DNA of 7,707 nt from Candidatus Atribacteria bacterium (GCA_016934875.1 JAFGSC010000183.1:1-7707), one strand, 5' to 3'. Positions 1 through 7,111 are shown, counted from the first letter of the stretch. Made by a program: numbers and translations. Notes: a model not told the origin generated them from the sequence alone.

Positions 1-1
1 T

Positions 2-85
2 TCCCTGATTGTAACGATGCTGAGTTGTGGAATTTTATTAAATATTTCTAAAAGTGCAATCGAAAAAGGGTCAATAGAACAATGA
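2..85 (+). CDS. ftsW: FtsW, C-terminal end (partial)
   Basis: Only the last 27 codons and the TGA stop are present; the gene begins left of the window. The translated end (SLIVTMLSCGILLNIS, then a short hydrophilic tail) is a hydrophobic helix running into a charged cytoplasmic end. It resembles the final transmembrane segment of SEDS proteins of the FtsW/RodA/SpoVE family, where 'GGSSL(I/V)...GILLNIS' is typical. FtsW is the division-specific peptidoglycan glycosyltransferase that polymerises lipid II with a class B PBP. The stop (83-85) overlaps the murG start (82-84) as ATGA, so the two genes are probably translationally coupled. Position directly before murG, as in many dcw clusters, supports FtsW over RodA. 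The identification rests on a short fragment plus context. Confidence 0.8.
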   Translation, partial: SLIVTMLSCGILLNISKSAIEKGSIEQ

Positions 86-1194
86 AAATGATTGTTACCG
101 GAGGAGGAACTGGCGGACATATCTATCCAGGAATAAGTATTGCCAAGGCATTTCAGAAAAAAGAATCTGACAATGAAATTGTGTTTGTAGGAACCAATCG
201 TGGGATGGAAGCAGAGATTGTTCCCAAAGAGGGATTTCAGTTTTATGCCTTGAAGGTTAAAGGGATTCAAAGGAAAATATGTCTGGAAAACATTTATGCT
301 TTACTCTTATTCTTTGCCTCTCTTATTGACTCCTACAAGGTTATCAAAAAAATCAAGCCTGATCTGGTGATAGGAACTGGAGGCTATGTCAGTGGTTCCG
401 TTGCCTTGGTTTCCTCTTTAATGGGCATACCTACTTACCTCCATGAGCAAAATGCAATTCCGGGAATAACCAATCAGTTTTTATCCTTAACCTGTCGAAG
501 GGTTTTTCTGAGTTTTCCTGAAACAAAATACCATTTTTGGAGGAAGAATAAAACAATACATCTTGGTAATCCGGTTAGAAAGGAAGTTTGGGAAGGAAAT
601 AAGCATGAGCTTATTCAGGGCACTAACCTGGTTGAAGATAAAAAAACAATCTTGGTTTTTGGAGGGAGTAAGGGAGCAAGCGCGATTAATCAAACATTTT
701 TGAATTGCCTGGAATTCATCAATGAGGGAGTTTGGGATCATTGGCAAGTACTGATGATTACCGGAAAGGATGACTATTTCTCCGTAAAGGAGAAGATAGA
801 TCATTCCAGGCACAAGAATGTGATCCATGTCCTATCCTATCTATATCGGATGGGAAATGCCTATGACTTGGCCAATTTGGCTATTTGCAGGGCAGGGGCA
901 ACAACGGTTGCCGAGCTCACTGCAAAGGGATTACCATCCATACTGATTCCCTATCCGTATGCTACCGGAAATCATCAATTTTACAACGCGCGCTTCCTGG
1001 AAAAGAATCATGCTGCCATTCTTATTCCTGAGAGCGAATTATCTGAACAGAAATTAGCCGGCGAATTATCCAGATTACTGGATAATCAGGAAGAAATCGA
1101 TCGATTAGCCAGCAACAGTAGAAATATGGGCAATCGAAATGCGGATGAGGCAATCATCGAAACGATCTATCGTGACCTGAAAAAAGAAGCTTAA
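82..1194 (+). CDS. murG: MurG, UDP-GlcNAc:lipid I GlcNAc transferase
   Basis: MurG transfers GlcNAc from UDP-GlcNAc to lipid I on the inner face of the cytoplasmic membrane, making lipid II. The 370-residue length is normal for this GT28/GT-B family. Visible signatures are the N-terminal glycine-rich loop GGGTGGHIYPG (residues 7-17), HEQN (121-124) in the acceptor domain, the second glycine loop GGSKGA (194-199) opening the UDP-GlcNAc domain, and RAGATTVAEL (270-279) followed by NHQ (297-299) in the nucleotide-sugar pocket. The start at 82 overlaps the ftsW stop and so is favoured; an in-frame ATG at 88 (residue 3) is possible. A purine-rich GAAAAAGGG lies about 11 nt upstream. A 96-nt gap separates it from murC. 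Confidence 0.97.
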   Translation: MKMIVTGGGTGGHIYPGISIAKAFQKKESDNEIVFVGTNRGMEAEIVPKEGFQFYALKVKGIQRKICLENIYALLLFFASLIDSYKVIKKIKPDLVIGTGGYVSGSVALVSSLMGIPTYLHEQNAIPGITNQFLSLTCRRVFLSFPETKYHFWRKNKTIHLGNPVRKEVWEGNKHELIQGTNLVEDKKTILVFGGSKGASAINQTFLNCLEFINEGVWDHWQVLMITGKDDYFSVKEKIDHSRHKNVIHVLSYLYRMGNAYDLANLAICRAGATTVAELTAKGLPSILIPYPYATGNHQFYNARFLEKNHAAILIPESELSEQKLAGELSRLLDNQEEIDRLASNSRNMGNRNADEAIIETIYRDLKKEA

Positions 1195-1276
1195 TCCGCA
1201 AGGAATTTATTTCAATTATGAATAAAATAAGGTAAACTATTAAGATAAGAGAATCATGGAAGTCTTAGATGCATTC

Positions 1277-1283
1277 AGAAAGG
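1277..1283 (+). promoter_or_regulatory. Ribosome binding site of murC
   Basis: AGAAAGG sits 7 nt before the murC ATG (1291). It lies inside a tiny 10-codon frame (1256-1288, MEVLDAFRKV) whose TAG ends 2 nt before the murC start. The preceding 80 nt of the murG-murC gap are AT-rich with no convincing promoter or terminator. Confidence 0.7.
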
Positions 1284-1290
1284 TTTAGTT

Positions 1291-2691
1291 ATGAATTTAG
1301 AAGGTAAGCACATTCATTTTATCGGGATTGGCGGAGCCGGAATGAGCGGAATTGCCTCAATTCTGTTAGATTTAGGTTATGAAATTACCGGGTCAGATTT
1401 ACAGCGTAACAATATAACGAGAAGATTGATCAATAAGGGTGCCATGGTCTACAAAGGGCATGATAGCAGCCATATTGATGGTGCAAATTTGGTGGTGGTA
1501 TCTTCAGCAATCAATGGAGAGAACCAGGAAGTCATCGCGGCCAGAGAAAATCATATTAAAATTATTCCCAGGGCTGAAATGCTTTCTCGTATCATGGATC
1601 AGAAACATCGCATCGCTGTTTCGGGGACGCATGGAAAAACGACGACGACCTCTATGACCAGCTTGATTCTGAATCGGATTGGGTTGGATCCCACGATTGC
1701 CATCGGAGGGGAAGTCAACGATATTGGAGGAAATGGCAAGCTTGGCAAAGGGGATTATGTCGTTGTTGAAGCTGATGAAAGTGATGGCTCTTTTTTATTG
1801 CTGAATCCGAATTTAGCCATTGTCACCAATATTGAAAATGATCATTTGGATTATTATAACAATATTGAAAGGACGATAGAAAGCTTTGGCCAATTTGTCA
1901 ATAAGGTGCCGGATGACGGATCGGTTATTTTTGGTTATGACTGTGAAAATGTAAGAAGATTAATCAATAAAAATCCTTTTAAACAGAAGGTGATTACCTA
2001 TGGTTTTCATCCCGATGCTCAGATGCAGGCATTAAACCCCACCTTATTTCACAACACTTCAAACTCTGATATTTACTATAAGCAACAAAAATTGGGTTCT
2101 TTAAGTCTTAATGTTCCGGGATACCATAATATATCTAATGCGATGGCTGCCATTTCTGCGACGATGCAATTAGGAATAAAATTTAAGGATATTCAGGATA
2201 TACTCTATGATTTTAAGGGAGTAAAACGAAGACAGGAATTGATTGCCAATATACATGATGTCTTTATGATTATCGATGATTACGGGCATCATCCTTCTGA
2301 GATCAAGGCTACACTGAAAGCAATTAGGATGGGATGGCCGAAACGCAGAATGATTACCGTATTCCAGCCTCATCGTTATAGCCGAACCAAGCTGCTATTG
2401 GATCAGTTTGGTTATGCTTTTCAGGATTCAGATTTAGTCGTGATCAATGAAATTTATCCGGCAAACGAAAAGCCTATTGAAAATATTTCGGCTGAATTGG
2501 TCTACAGAAAGGTTAAAGAGAATAAGAACGAAGATGTTTACTATATTCCCAAAAAGAAGGAAACGGTCCATTTTTTAATGGAACGAATGATCCCGGGTGA
2601 TATTATTATTACCATGGGTGCCGGAGATGTGTGGAAAGTCGGGAAAGATTTGGCAAAAGAATTAGCGGGCATTGATACCAGAGTGGTCTAG
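1291..2691 (+). CDS. murC: MurC, UDP-N-acetylmuramate--L-alanine ligase
   Basis: MurC is the cytoplasmic ATP-dependent Mur ligase that adds L-alanine to UDP-MurNAc, the first step of stem-peptide synthesis. At 466 residues it has the normal three-domain layout. The N-terminal UDP-substrate domain carries GIGGAGMSG (residues 12-20) and a following GSD. The central ATPase domain has the P-loop SGTHGKTTTT (111-120), the EADESDGS acidic motif (160-167) and NIENDHLDYY (180-189). The C-terminal domain carries DDYGHHPSE (329-337), FQPHRYSR (358-365) and the terminal MGAGDVWKVG (442-451). EADESDGSF and DDYGHHP distinguish MurC from MurD, MurE and MurF. The start is set by the AGAAAGG site and the position of the Rossmann motif. 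murB follows after 7 nt, so the pair is probably co-transcribed and coupled. Confidence 0.97.
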   Translation: MNLEGKHIHFIGIGGAGMSGIASILLDLGYEITGSDLQRNNITRRLINKGAMVYKGHDSSHIDGANLVVVSSAINGENQEVIAARENHIKIIPRAEMLSRIMDQKHRIAVSGTHGKTTTTSMTSLILNRIGLDPTIAIGGEVNDIGGNGKLGKGDYVVVEADESDGSFLLLNPNLAIVTNIENDHLDYYNNIERTIESFGQFVNKVPDDGSVIFGYDCENVRRLINKNPFKQKVITYGFHPDAQMQALNPTLFHNTSNSDIYYKQQKLGSLSLNVPGYHNISNAMAAISATMQLGIKFKDIQDILYDFKGVKRRQELIANIHDVFMIIDDYGHHPSEIKATLKAIRMGWPKRRMITVFQPHRYSRTKLLLDQFGYAFQDSDLVVINEIYPANEKPIENISAELVYRKVKENKNEDVYYIPKKKETVHFLMERMIPGDIIITMGAGDVWKVGKDLAKELAGIDTRVV

Positions 2692-2698
2692 GTAAATC

Positions 2699-3637
2699 AT
2701 GTTTAACAAGAGCAGGTTTTGGAAAGAGATTGAAAAAAATGGCTTAGACGGAGAGATGAAAATCGATGAGCCTATGAAGTTTCATACAACCTGGAAGATT
2801 GGAGGGGTTGCCGATTTTTTCTATATTCCCAAGAGCCAGGAAGCCCTGAAGAATATTGTCTTAATTGCCTCCGAGCGCGATTTACCGATTTATATCATTG
2901 GAAATGGATCGAATATTTTAGTTTCAGATGATGGTATCCGGGGTTTGGTTATAAAAATTGCCGGAACGCTCGACAAAATAGAATATTTTGATAAAATGAT
3001 AAAAGTAGGTGCGGGAGTTATACTTCCCCATCTAGTGAAAATGACAATTGAAAGGGAACTCAGTGGCCTTGAGTTTGCCTCGCATATACCCGGAACATTG
3101 GGTGGGGCGATTATGAACAATGCCAGTTTTGGGGGTGAATCACTTGCTAATATTGTCCACAAGATTTCCTTGATTGATTTCTACGGACATTTCCAGGAAC
3201 TTGATAGTAGTCAATTCACCTTCCTGTACAGGGGTATTCTTATCAATCTATCAAGATATATTTTACTTAATGCAGAGATCAGACTGGCAAGAGGTGATAA
3301 AACAAAGATTATTACTAAAGTAAAAGATTTTTATAAACAAAGAAAGGCAAGTCAACCCCTTGCATTCCTTACTGCCGGGTGTATCTTTAAAAATCCCCAA
3401 GAAAAACCGGCAGGTTACCTTATTGAGCAATCCGGAGCGAAGGGTTTACGAATTGGAGACGCGCAGGTATCCGAAAAACATGCTAATTTTATCATCAATT
3501 GTGGAAGAGCGACCTCGAAGGATATTTTACTTTTAATCGAGAAAATAGAAGAGAGAGTAGAAAAAAACTTCGGAATCAAATTAGAGAGAGAAATCAATAT
3601 ACTTGGATTTGGTAGAACAGAATATTTTGATGAATAA
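2699..3637 (+). CDS. murB: MurB, UDP-N-acetylenolpyruvoylglucosamine reductase
   Basis: This FAD enzyme reduces UDP-GlcNAc-enolpyruvate with NADPH to UDP-MurNAc, the substrate of the adjacent MurC. At 312 residues it looks like a type II MurB. The FAD-binding part shows TTWKIGG (30-36), GNGSNILVSDDGIRG (68-82) and HIPGTLGGAIMNNASFGGE (129-147). The substrate side shows YR (177-178), QRKASQPL (214-221), TAGCIFKNP (225-233), AGYLIEQSGAKG (238-249), VSEKHANFIIN (257-267) and the C-terminal EREINILG, in which E298 is the likely catalytic glutamate. Cys228 occupies the position of the proton-donating serine of the E. coli enzyme, a substitution seen in part of the family. There is only a weak site (TAGGT over the murC stop), which suggests coupling to murC. 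An ATG at 3630 overlaps its TAA. Confidence 0.96.
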   Translation: MFNKSRFWKEIEKNGLDGEMKIDEPMKFHTTWKIGGVADFFYIPKSQEALKNIVLIASERDLPIYIIGNGSNILVSDDGIRGLVIKIAGTLDKIEYFDKMIKVGAGVILPHLVKMTIERELSGLEFASHIPGTLGGAIMNNASFGGESLANIVHKISLIDFYGHFQELDSSQFTFLYRGILINLSRYILLNAEIRLARGDKTKIITKVKDFYKQRKASQPLAFLTAGCIFKNPQEKPAGYLIEQSGAKGLRIGDAQVSEKHANFIINCGRATSKDILLLIEKIEERVEKNFGIKLEREINILGFGRTEYFDE

Positions 3638-3649
3638 GAGGGGTTGGAT

Positions 3650-3663
3650 TTATCAGTTATCAG
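3650..3663 (+). repeat. 7-bp tandem duplication (TTATCAG x2)
   Basis: Two adjacent identical copies of TTATCAG. Because 7 is not a multiple of 3, gain or loss of one copy shifts the frame of the ftsQ 5' end: with one copy, ATG 3630 is in frame with ftsQ; with two, it meets TGA at 3672. Confidence 0.9.
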
Positions 3664-3693
3664 GATTCGGTTGATCATGAGGAGAATGTCTCT

Positions 3694-3717
3694 GAAGAAG
3701 AAGAAGAAGAGGAGGAA
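3694..3717 (+). repeat. GAA/GAG microsatellite (poly-Glu)
   Basis: Eight consecutive Glu codons, five GAA followed by GAG GAG GAA, lie in the ftsQ frame just before the membrane segment. Slippage by whole units would only change the number of glutamates. The GAG GAG part also creates an AGGAGG that mimics a ribosome binding site for ATG 3722, but that frame stops after three codons. Confidence 0.85.
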
Positions 3718-3747
3718 AGTAATGGCAGAATAAGCCTGGCAAGGCTC

Positions 3748-4452
3748 TTGCTCTATTACATCATTCTTGGTTTTCTTGGGTGGATTCTTTTTTATTTTAT
3801 TTTTACTTCGCCATTCTTTGGTATAACAAAAGTTAATATTCATGGGAATGATTACCTTAGCAGTGAGGACATATTCATCCAGGCAGGAATTGAGTATCAA
3901 ACGAATTTATTTCATTTTAATACGAAAGAGGCTACTCGTAAACTGTTGCATAATCCCTGGATAGACCATGTTTCCATAAGTAAAGGGCTTCCCGGGGAAT
4001 TGAACATTGAAGTGATAGAGCGTCAGCCAAGTCTTCTTCTGGTGTGGAATAACCGATTCTACCAGGCAAACGAAGAAGGTATGATCCTTTTGGTATCAGC
4101 GCAGTTTAGCAATCCGTATGGTTTGTACATCATATCCGGATTGGATATTGGTATGAAAAAACCCGGTGAAATCATTGATTGCCAGGAATACAAAAAAATA
4201 CAGGATTTAAGGAAAGTATTAGAAAATATTTTTCCGGACCAATTCTATAAAATACAGGTTATTTCGGCAGACGAGTATCTTTTATTTTACAAAGAGAATG
4301 ACATCAAAGTTCGAATTGCCAATGCCGAACAATTGATTGAAGAGTGGTATTTGCTGGAAAATGCCTTGCAAAAAGTCATCCAGGAAAAAATACCGCTTAA
4401 AGAAATCAATATGAAATTTGAGGATAGGCTCTCGATTGTCCTGGAAGAATAA
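3748..4452 (+). CDS. ftsQ: FtsQ/DivIB divisome membrane protein
   Basis: FtsQ (DivIB) is a single-pass membrane protein that scaffolds FtsB/FtsL in the divisome. From TTG 3748 the product has 234 residues: a transmembrane segment (about 4-22), then the POTRA domain (about 23-93), opening with SPFFGITKVNIHGN, continuing through NPWIDHVSISKGLPGELNIEVIERQP, then a beta domain to the end. The fold pattern and position between murB and ftsA make the family clear. The TTG start is doubtful: it has no good ribosome binding site, lies at the edge of the membrane helix, and removes the upstream LAR and acidic tail that are open in the same frame. The natural protein is more likely 271 residues from ATG 3630, with the frame broken by the TTATCAG duplication. 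The C-terminus is intact (TAA 4450-4452). Confidence 0.88.
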   Translation: MLYYIILGFLGWILFYFIFTSPFFGITKVNIHGNDYLSSEDIFIQAGIEYQTNLFHFNTKEATRKLLHNPWIDHVSISKGLPGELNIEVIERQPSLLLVWNNRFYQANEEGMILLVSAQFSNPYGLYIISGLDIGMKKPGEIIDCQEYKKIQDLRKVLENIFPDQFYKIQVISADEYLLFYKENDIKVRIANAEQLIEEWYLLENALQKVIQEKIPLKEINMKFEDRLSIVLEE

Positions 4453-4491
4453 TTCATGAGAAAAATCATGGCTCAGGTTGATTTGTGATGG

Positions 4492-4518
4492 TTGGTACGG
4501 ACAAGAGCTTCGTACCAG
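4492..4518 (+). other. Stem-loop in the ftsQ-ftsA spacer
   Basis: TGGTACG (4493-4499) and CGTACCA (4511-4517) are perfect inverted arms; G-U pairs at both ends extend the stem to 9 bp around a 9-nt loop. No T-run follows, so it is not an intrinsic terminator. It could be an mRNA processing or stability element, or an operator. The surrounding 153-nt spacer (4453-4605) holds only short frames (10 codons at 4456-4488, 25 codons at 4488-4565) that I do not call as genes. Confidence 0.4.
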
Positions 4519-4592
4519 AAAAGGGTGCCGATACGAAAATTAGGGAAGGTAAGAAAATTGATTGATCAAAAATTACTGCATGGCTTAGTAAA

Positions 4593-4600
4593 GAGGAGGA
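4593..4600 (+). promoter_or_regulatory. Ribosome binding site fixing the ftsA start
   Basis: GAGGAGGA ends 5 nt before ATG 4606. It decides the start in favour of 4606 over the in-frame TTG at 4492, which would add 38 very basic residues not typical of FtsA and has no comparable site. Confidence 0.9.
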
Positions 4601-4605
4601 TATCG

Positions 4606-5838
4606 ATGAAAGGTGAGATTCTGATAGGAGGTTTGGATATAGGAACAGATAAGACCAATACGCTGATAGCAGAGGTATTGGAAAATAATCATCTGGAAAT
4701 TGTAGGTATAGGCTCTGTCCCGTCTAAAGGTGTTAAAAGAGGAGTGATTGTCGATTTAGAACAAGCTGCCCAGGTAGCCAGGGAGTCGATTGCCAATGCT
4801 GAAAGGATGGCAGGGGTTGAAATTGGCTCCGGGATTGTTTCCGTCAACGGGAGTCACATTTCTTCTTTTAATAGCCAGGGAGTAATCGCAATATCCAAGG
4901 AACATCCTGAAATTGGAGAAGAAGACATTGAGAAGGTGATTGAAGCAGCCAAGGCAGGCGTCATTTCACCCGATAGAGAGTTAATTCATGTCTTGCCAAG
5001 AGAATTCATTTTAGATGGCCAAAAGGGTATATCAGATCCGATGGGTATGACCGGTTCGAGACTGGAAGGAAAGGTTCACATCGTTACAGGTTCGGTTACC
5101 GCTGTACAGAATTTATTGAAATGTATGGAAATGGCCGATTTTGAAGTTGATGAGTTAATCTTTGGTAGTTTAGCCTGTGGCAATGCTATCCTGACTAAAA
5201 CCGAGAAAGAACTGGGCGTTTTGCTCATCGATATAGGGGCTGGTACTTCTGATATTTCCATTTTCTTGAATGACAATATGATTTATTCTTCAATATTGCC
5301 ATTAGGCGGGATACAGGTTACGAATGATCTGGCAATTGGTCTCAAAACGTCGATTGAAGAATCAGAAAGATTGAAACTGAAATACGGAAGTGTTATAGGG
5401 AATTATATTTCTCCTGAGGACATGATAGAAATTTCCAAGACCAATGGTAAGGAAAAGGAAAAAATATCCAAAAAGTACCTGATTGATATTATAGAACCCA
5501 GGATGCAGGAAATTTTTGGCTTAATCAAAGAAGAACTGGAAAGAGCGAATTATGACCGTATGTTTACCCAGGGAGTTGTCTTGACAGGGGGATGTGCCTT
5601 TTTACCAGGGATTGCAGAGTTAGCCGGAAAGGTTTTTAACACCAATACCCGCATCGGGAAACCGGATTATCAGGGTGAGTTAGGCGATTTGATTAATGAG
5701 CCAAGATTTTCAACTGTCATGGGCTTAATCGTGCATGCCTTTGAAGAGGGCTCTCTGACCGGTTTTAGTAAGCAGGGGAAAAGTAAAAGCGGTCCTGTAT
5801 TAACCAGATTTGTCAATTGGTTAAGAGATTTTTTTTAA
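4606..5838 (+). CDS. ftsA: FtsA, actin-like Z-ring membrane anchor
   Basis: FtsA binds the FtsZ C-terminal peptide and tethers the Z-ring to the inner face of the membrane, recruiting later division proteins. The 410-residue product shows the actin-fold ATPase elements: phosphate-1 loop GGLDIGTDKT (residues 8-17), the FtsA-specific 1C (SHS2) region around 85-165 after VSVNGSHI (79-85), phosphate-2 LLIDIGAGTSD (206-216), LPLGG (231-235) and the adenosine motif VVLTGGCAFLPG (324-335). The last residues (about 398-410, VLTRFVNWLRDFF) form a short amphipathic helix after a flexible linker, the usual membrane-targeting sequence, so the C-terminus is complete. It lies 153 nt after ftsQ and 78 nt before ftsZ, its direct partner. 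No terminator separates ftsA and ftsZ. Confidence 0.97.
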   Translation: MKGEILIGGLDIGTDKTNTLIAEVLENNHLEIVGIGSVPSKGVKRGVIVDLEQAAQVARESIANAERMAGVEIGSGIVSVNGSHISSFNSQGVIAISKEHPEIGEEDIEKVIEAAKAGVISPDRELIHVLPREFILDGQKGISDPMGMTGSRLEGKVHIVTGSVTAVQNLLKCMEMADFEVDELIFGSLACGNAILTKTEKELGVLLIDIGAGTSDISIFLNDNMIYSSILPLGGIQVTNDLAIGLKTSIEESERLKLKYGSVIGNYISPEDMIEISKTNGKEKEKISKKYLIDIIEPRMQEIFGLIKEELERANYDRMFTQGVVLTGGCAFLPGIAELAGKVFNTNTRIGKPDYQGELGDLINEPRFSTVMGLIVHAFEEGSLTGFSKQGKSKSGPVLTRFVNWLRDFF

Positions 5839-5902
5839 AAGATGAAGAAAATAAGTAAAACAATAGGATAAATTGAATGAAATAATATCTACCAATCAAT
5901 TT

Positions 5903-5910
5903 GGGGGAGG
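5903..5910 (+). promoter_or_regulatory. Ribosome binding site fixing the TTG start of ftsZ
   Basis: GGGGGAGG, the strongest purine block in the window, ends 6 nt before TTG 5917. The alternative ATG 5944 has only GAAAGA upstream. This supports the TTG start and a 9-residue leader before the core. Confidence 0.85.
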
Positions 5911-5916
5911 TTAATA

Positions 5917-7044
5917 TTGAATAATAATATACCTGAAAGATCGATGTCGTTTGTTGATATCAAAGTCATTGGAGTTGGTGGCGGTGGAGGAAATGCTGTC
6001 AATCGAATGATCGAGGAAAGAATCAATGGTGTAAAATATATTTCCGCGAATACGGATGCCCAGGTATTGGCGCTTTCCAATGCTGAACAGAAAATACAGA
6101 TCGGGAGCAGGATTACCATGGGTTTAGGGAGTGGATCGAATCCTGCCATTGGCAAAAGGGCAGCCGAGGAAGATCGGGATAAGATCAGCAAAGTGTTAGA
6201 AGGTTCGGACATGGTGTTTATTACCGCAGGTATGGGTGGTGGAACAGGTACCGGGGGAAGTCCGGTTATTGCCCAATTAGCCAAGGAATTAGGTGCTTTG
6301 ACCGTTGGTATAGTGACCAAGCCGTTTACCTTTGAGGGAATCAAGAGGAAAAAACAGGCAGATGAGGGCATCCAACTGCTAAAGGAATACGTTGATACGC
6401 TGATCGTCATTCCAAATGACCGGCTGTTGCAGGTGATTTCAGAAAAAACCCCGGTTTTAGAAGCATTTAAAATGGCGGATGAACTTCTTCTTCACGGAAT
6501 TCAGGGAATATCCGAGATCGTTGTTGAGCCTGGACTCATCAATGTTGACTTTGCAGATGTTAAAATGATTATGGAAAATGCAGGAACAGCTATTATGGGA
6601 ATAGGAAGGGCTAATGGCGATAATCGTGCTACCGAAGCTGCCTACGGTGCCGTCAACAGTACTCTTCTTGGAACGAAAATTACCGATGCCAAGGGAATCT
6701 TATTTAATATTTCCGGCGGTAAGAATATGACCCTCTATGAAGTGAACCAGGCAGCCGAAATCATTCAGGAAGCTGCCAATTCGGATGCCAATATCATTTT
6801 CGGAGCAGTGATCAACGAATCACTTGGTGAAGATATTCGCATTACCGTGATCGCAACTGGTTTTGATATGCTCTCTTCGGAGGAAACCGAACAGGTAAAG
6901 AAAGTGGTTTCTGAATCCGTACCGGAAATGAAACAGCCAGAAGAACGAACTGTCATTGAAAAAGATATCAATAAAGAAGTACCAAAAAACAATTTGAATT
7001 ACGATGATTTGGAAATTCCAACTTTTTTACGCAGGAATCGATAA
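5917..7044 (+). CDS. ftsZ: FtsZ, tubulin-like division GTPase
   Basis: FtsZ polymerises at mid-cell into the Z-ring that organises septum synthesis. The 375-residue protein has the nucleotide loop GVGGGGGNAVNRM (19-31), NTDAQ (45-49), the tubulin signature GMGGGTGTGGS (105-115), FEGIKR (139-144), NDRL (167-170) and the T7 synergy loop NVDFADV (209-215), whose D211 and D214 activate GTP hydrolysis in the neighbouring subunit. A short variable linker (about 318-361) leads to the C-terminal conserved peptide DDLEIPTFLRR (363-373), which binds FtsA. The signature reads GGSP where many FtsZs have GAAP, a mild variant. TTG is the start codon, supported by GGGGGAGG. ftsZ closes the division cluster; no strong terminator follows directly, only an AT-only palindrome at 7083-7101. 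Confidence 0.98.
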   Translation: MNNNIPERSMSFVDIKVIGVGGGGGNAVNRMIEERINGVKYISANTDAQVLALSNAEQKIQIGSRITMGLGSGSNPAIGKRAAEEDRDKISKVLEGSDMVFITAGMGGGTGTGGSPVIAQLAKELGALTVGIVTKPFTFEGIKRKKQADEGIQLLKEYVDTLIVIPNDRLLQVISEKTPVLEAFKMADELLLHGIQGISEIVVEPGLINVDFADVKMIMENAGTAIMGIGRANGDNRATEAAYGAVNSTLLGTKITDAKGILFNISGGKNMTLYEVNQAAEIIQEAANSDANIIFGAVINESLGEDIRITVIATGFDMLSSEETEQVKKVVSESVPEMKQPEERTVIEKDINKEVPKNNLNYDDLEIPTFLRRNR

Positions 7045-7111
7045 TTAAGAATTAACAATCATAAAAAATAATTAAGAAATTGTAAAAAACCTGTTTTTTT
7101 ACTTTCATTGG

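Larger units (their letters stand above)
3630..3747 (+). other. Probable displaced 5' end of ftsQ
   Basis: The ftsQ frame stays open upstream of 3748 to 3634 and reads like protein (SYQDSVDHEENVS, eight Glu, SNGRISLARL), but it contains no ATG, GTG or TTG before 3748. A different frame starts at ATG 3630, overlapping the murB TAA as ATGAATAA, and reads MNKRGWIYQ before stopping at TGA 3672-3674. The two frames meet at a perfect tandem repeat of TTATCAG (3650-3656, 3657-3663). Deleting one copy fuses them into MNKRGWIYQDSVDHEENV..., a 37-residue N-terminal addition that gives a 271-residue FtsQ. I read this as the real cytoplasmic tail of FtsQ, put out of frame by a 7-bp duplication that is either a mutation or an assembly error. 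Confidence 0.65.

Noticed and set aside
1198..1276. Possible promoter in the murG-murC gap (TTCAAT / TAAACT at 16 nt)
   Set aside because: Only 3 of 6 and 4 of 6 consensus matches in an AT-rich stretch; not distinguishable from background.
3662..3676. prfB-like programmed +1 frameshift at GGT TGA in the ftsQ 5' frame
   Set aside because: An AGGA precedes the TGA as in prfB, but GGU in the P site would re-pair poorly with GUU after a +1 slip and TGA is followed by T rather than C. The tandem repeat is the simpler cause.
3710..3733. AGGAGG followed 6 nt later by ATG 3722 as an ftsQ start
   Set aside because: The frame is ATG GCA GAA TAA, three codons only, and is not in frame with ftsQ. The AGGAGG is explained by Glu codons GAG GAG. 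An inserted base near 3728-3731 would rescue it, but the upstream frame reads as protein, so the 7-bp duplication explains more.
2890..3900. Longer open frames on the minus strand across murB/ftsQ (up to about 160 codons)
   Set aside because: They are antisense shadows of well-supported genes, lack family motifs and ribosome binding sites, and show low-complexity Lys/Ile/Phe-rich products.
4492..4605. In-frame 38-residue N-terminal extension of FtsA from TTG 4492
   Set aside because: No ribosome binding site at the TTG, a very basic sequence unlike FtsA N-termini, and an excellent GAGGAGGA site in front of ATG 4606.
5842..5871. Nine-codon frame MKKISKTIG between ftsA and ftsZ
   Set aside because: Very short, AT-rich, no clear ribosome binding site; typical chance frame.
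7041..7078. 11-bp direct repeat ATAATTAAGAA (7041-7051 and 7068-7078) after ftsZ
   Set aside because: Low-complexity AT sequence; such repeats are expected by chance here and no site or element is implied.
7083..7101. TAAAAAAC-CT-GTTTTTTTA palindrome as the ftsZ terminator
   Set aside because: The stem is almost entirely A:U with a two-base loop, too weak to call; it also lies in the -35 region of the extended -10 promoter.
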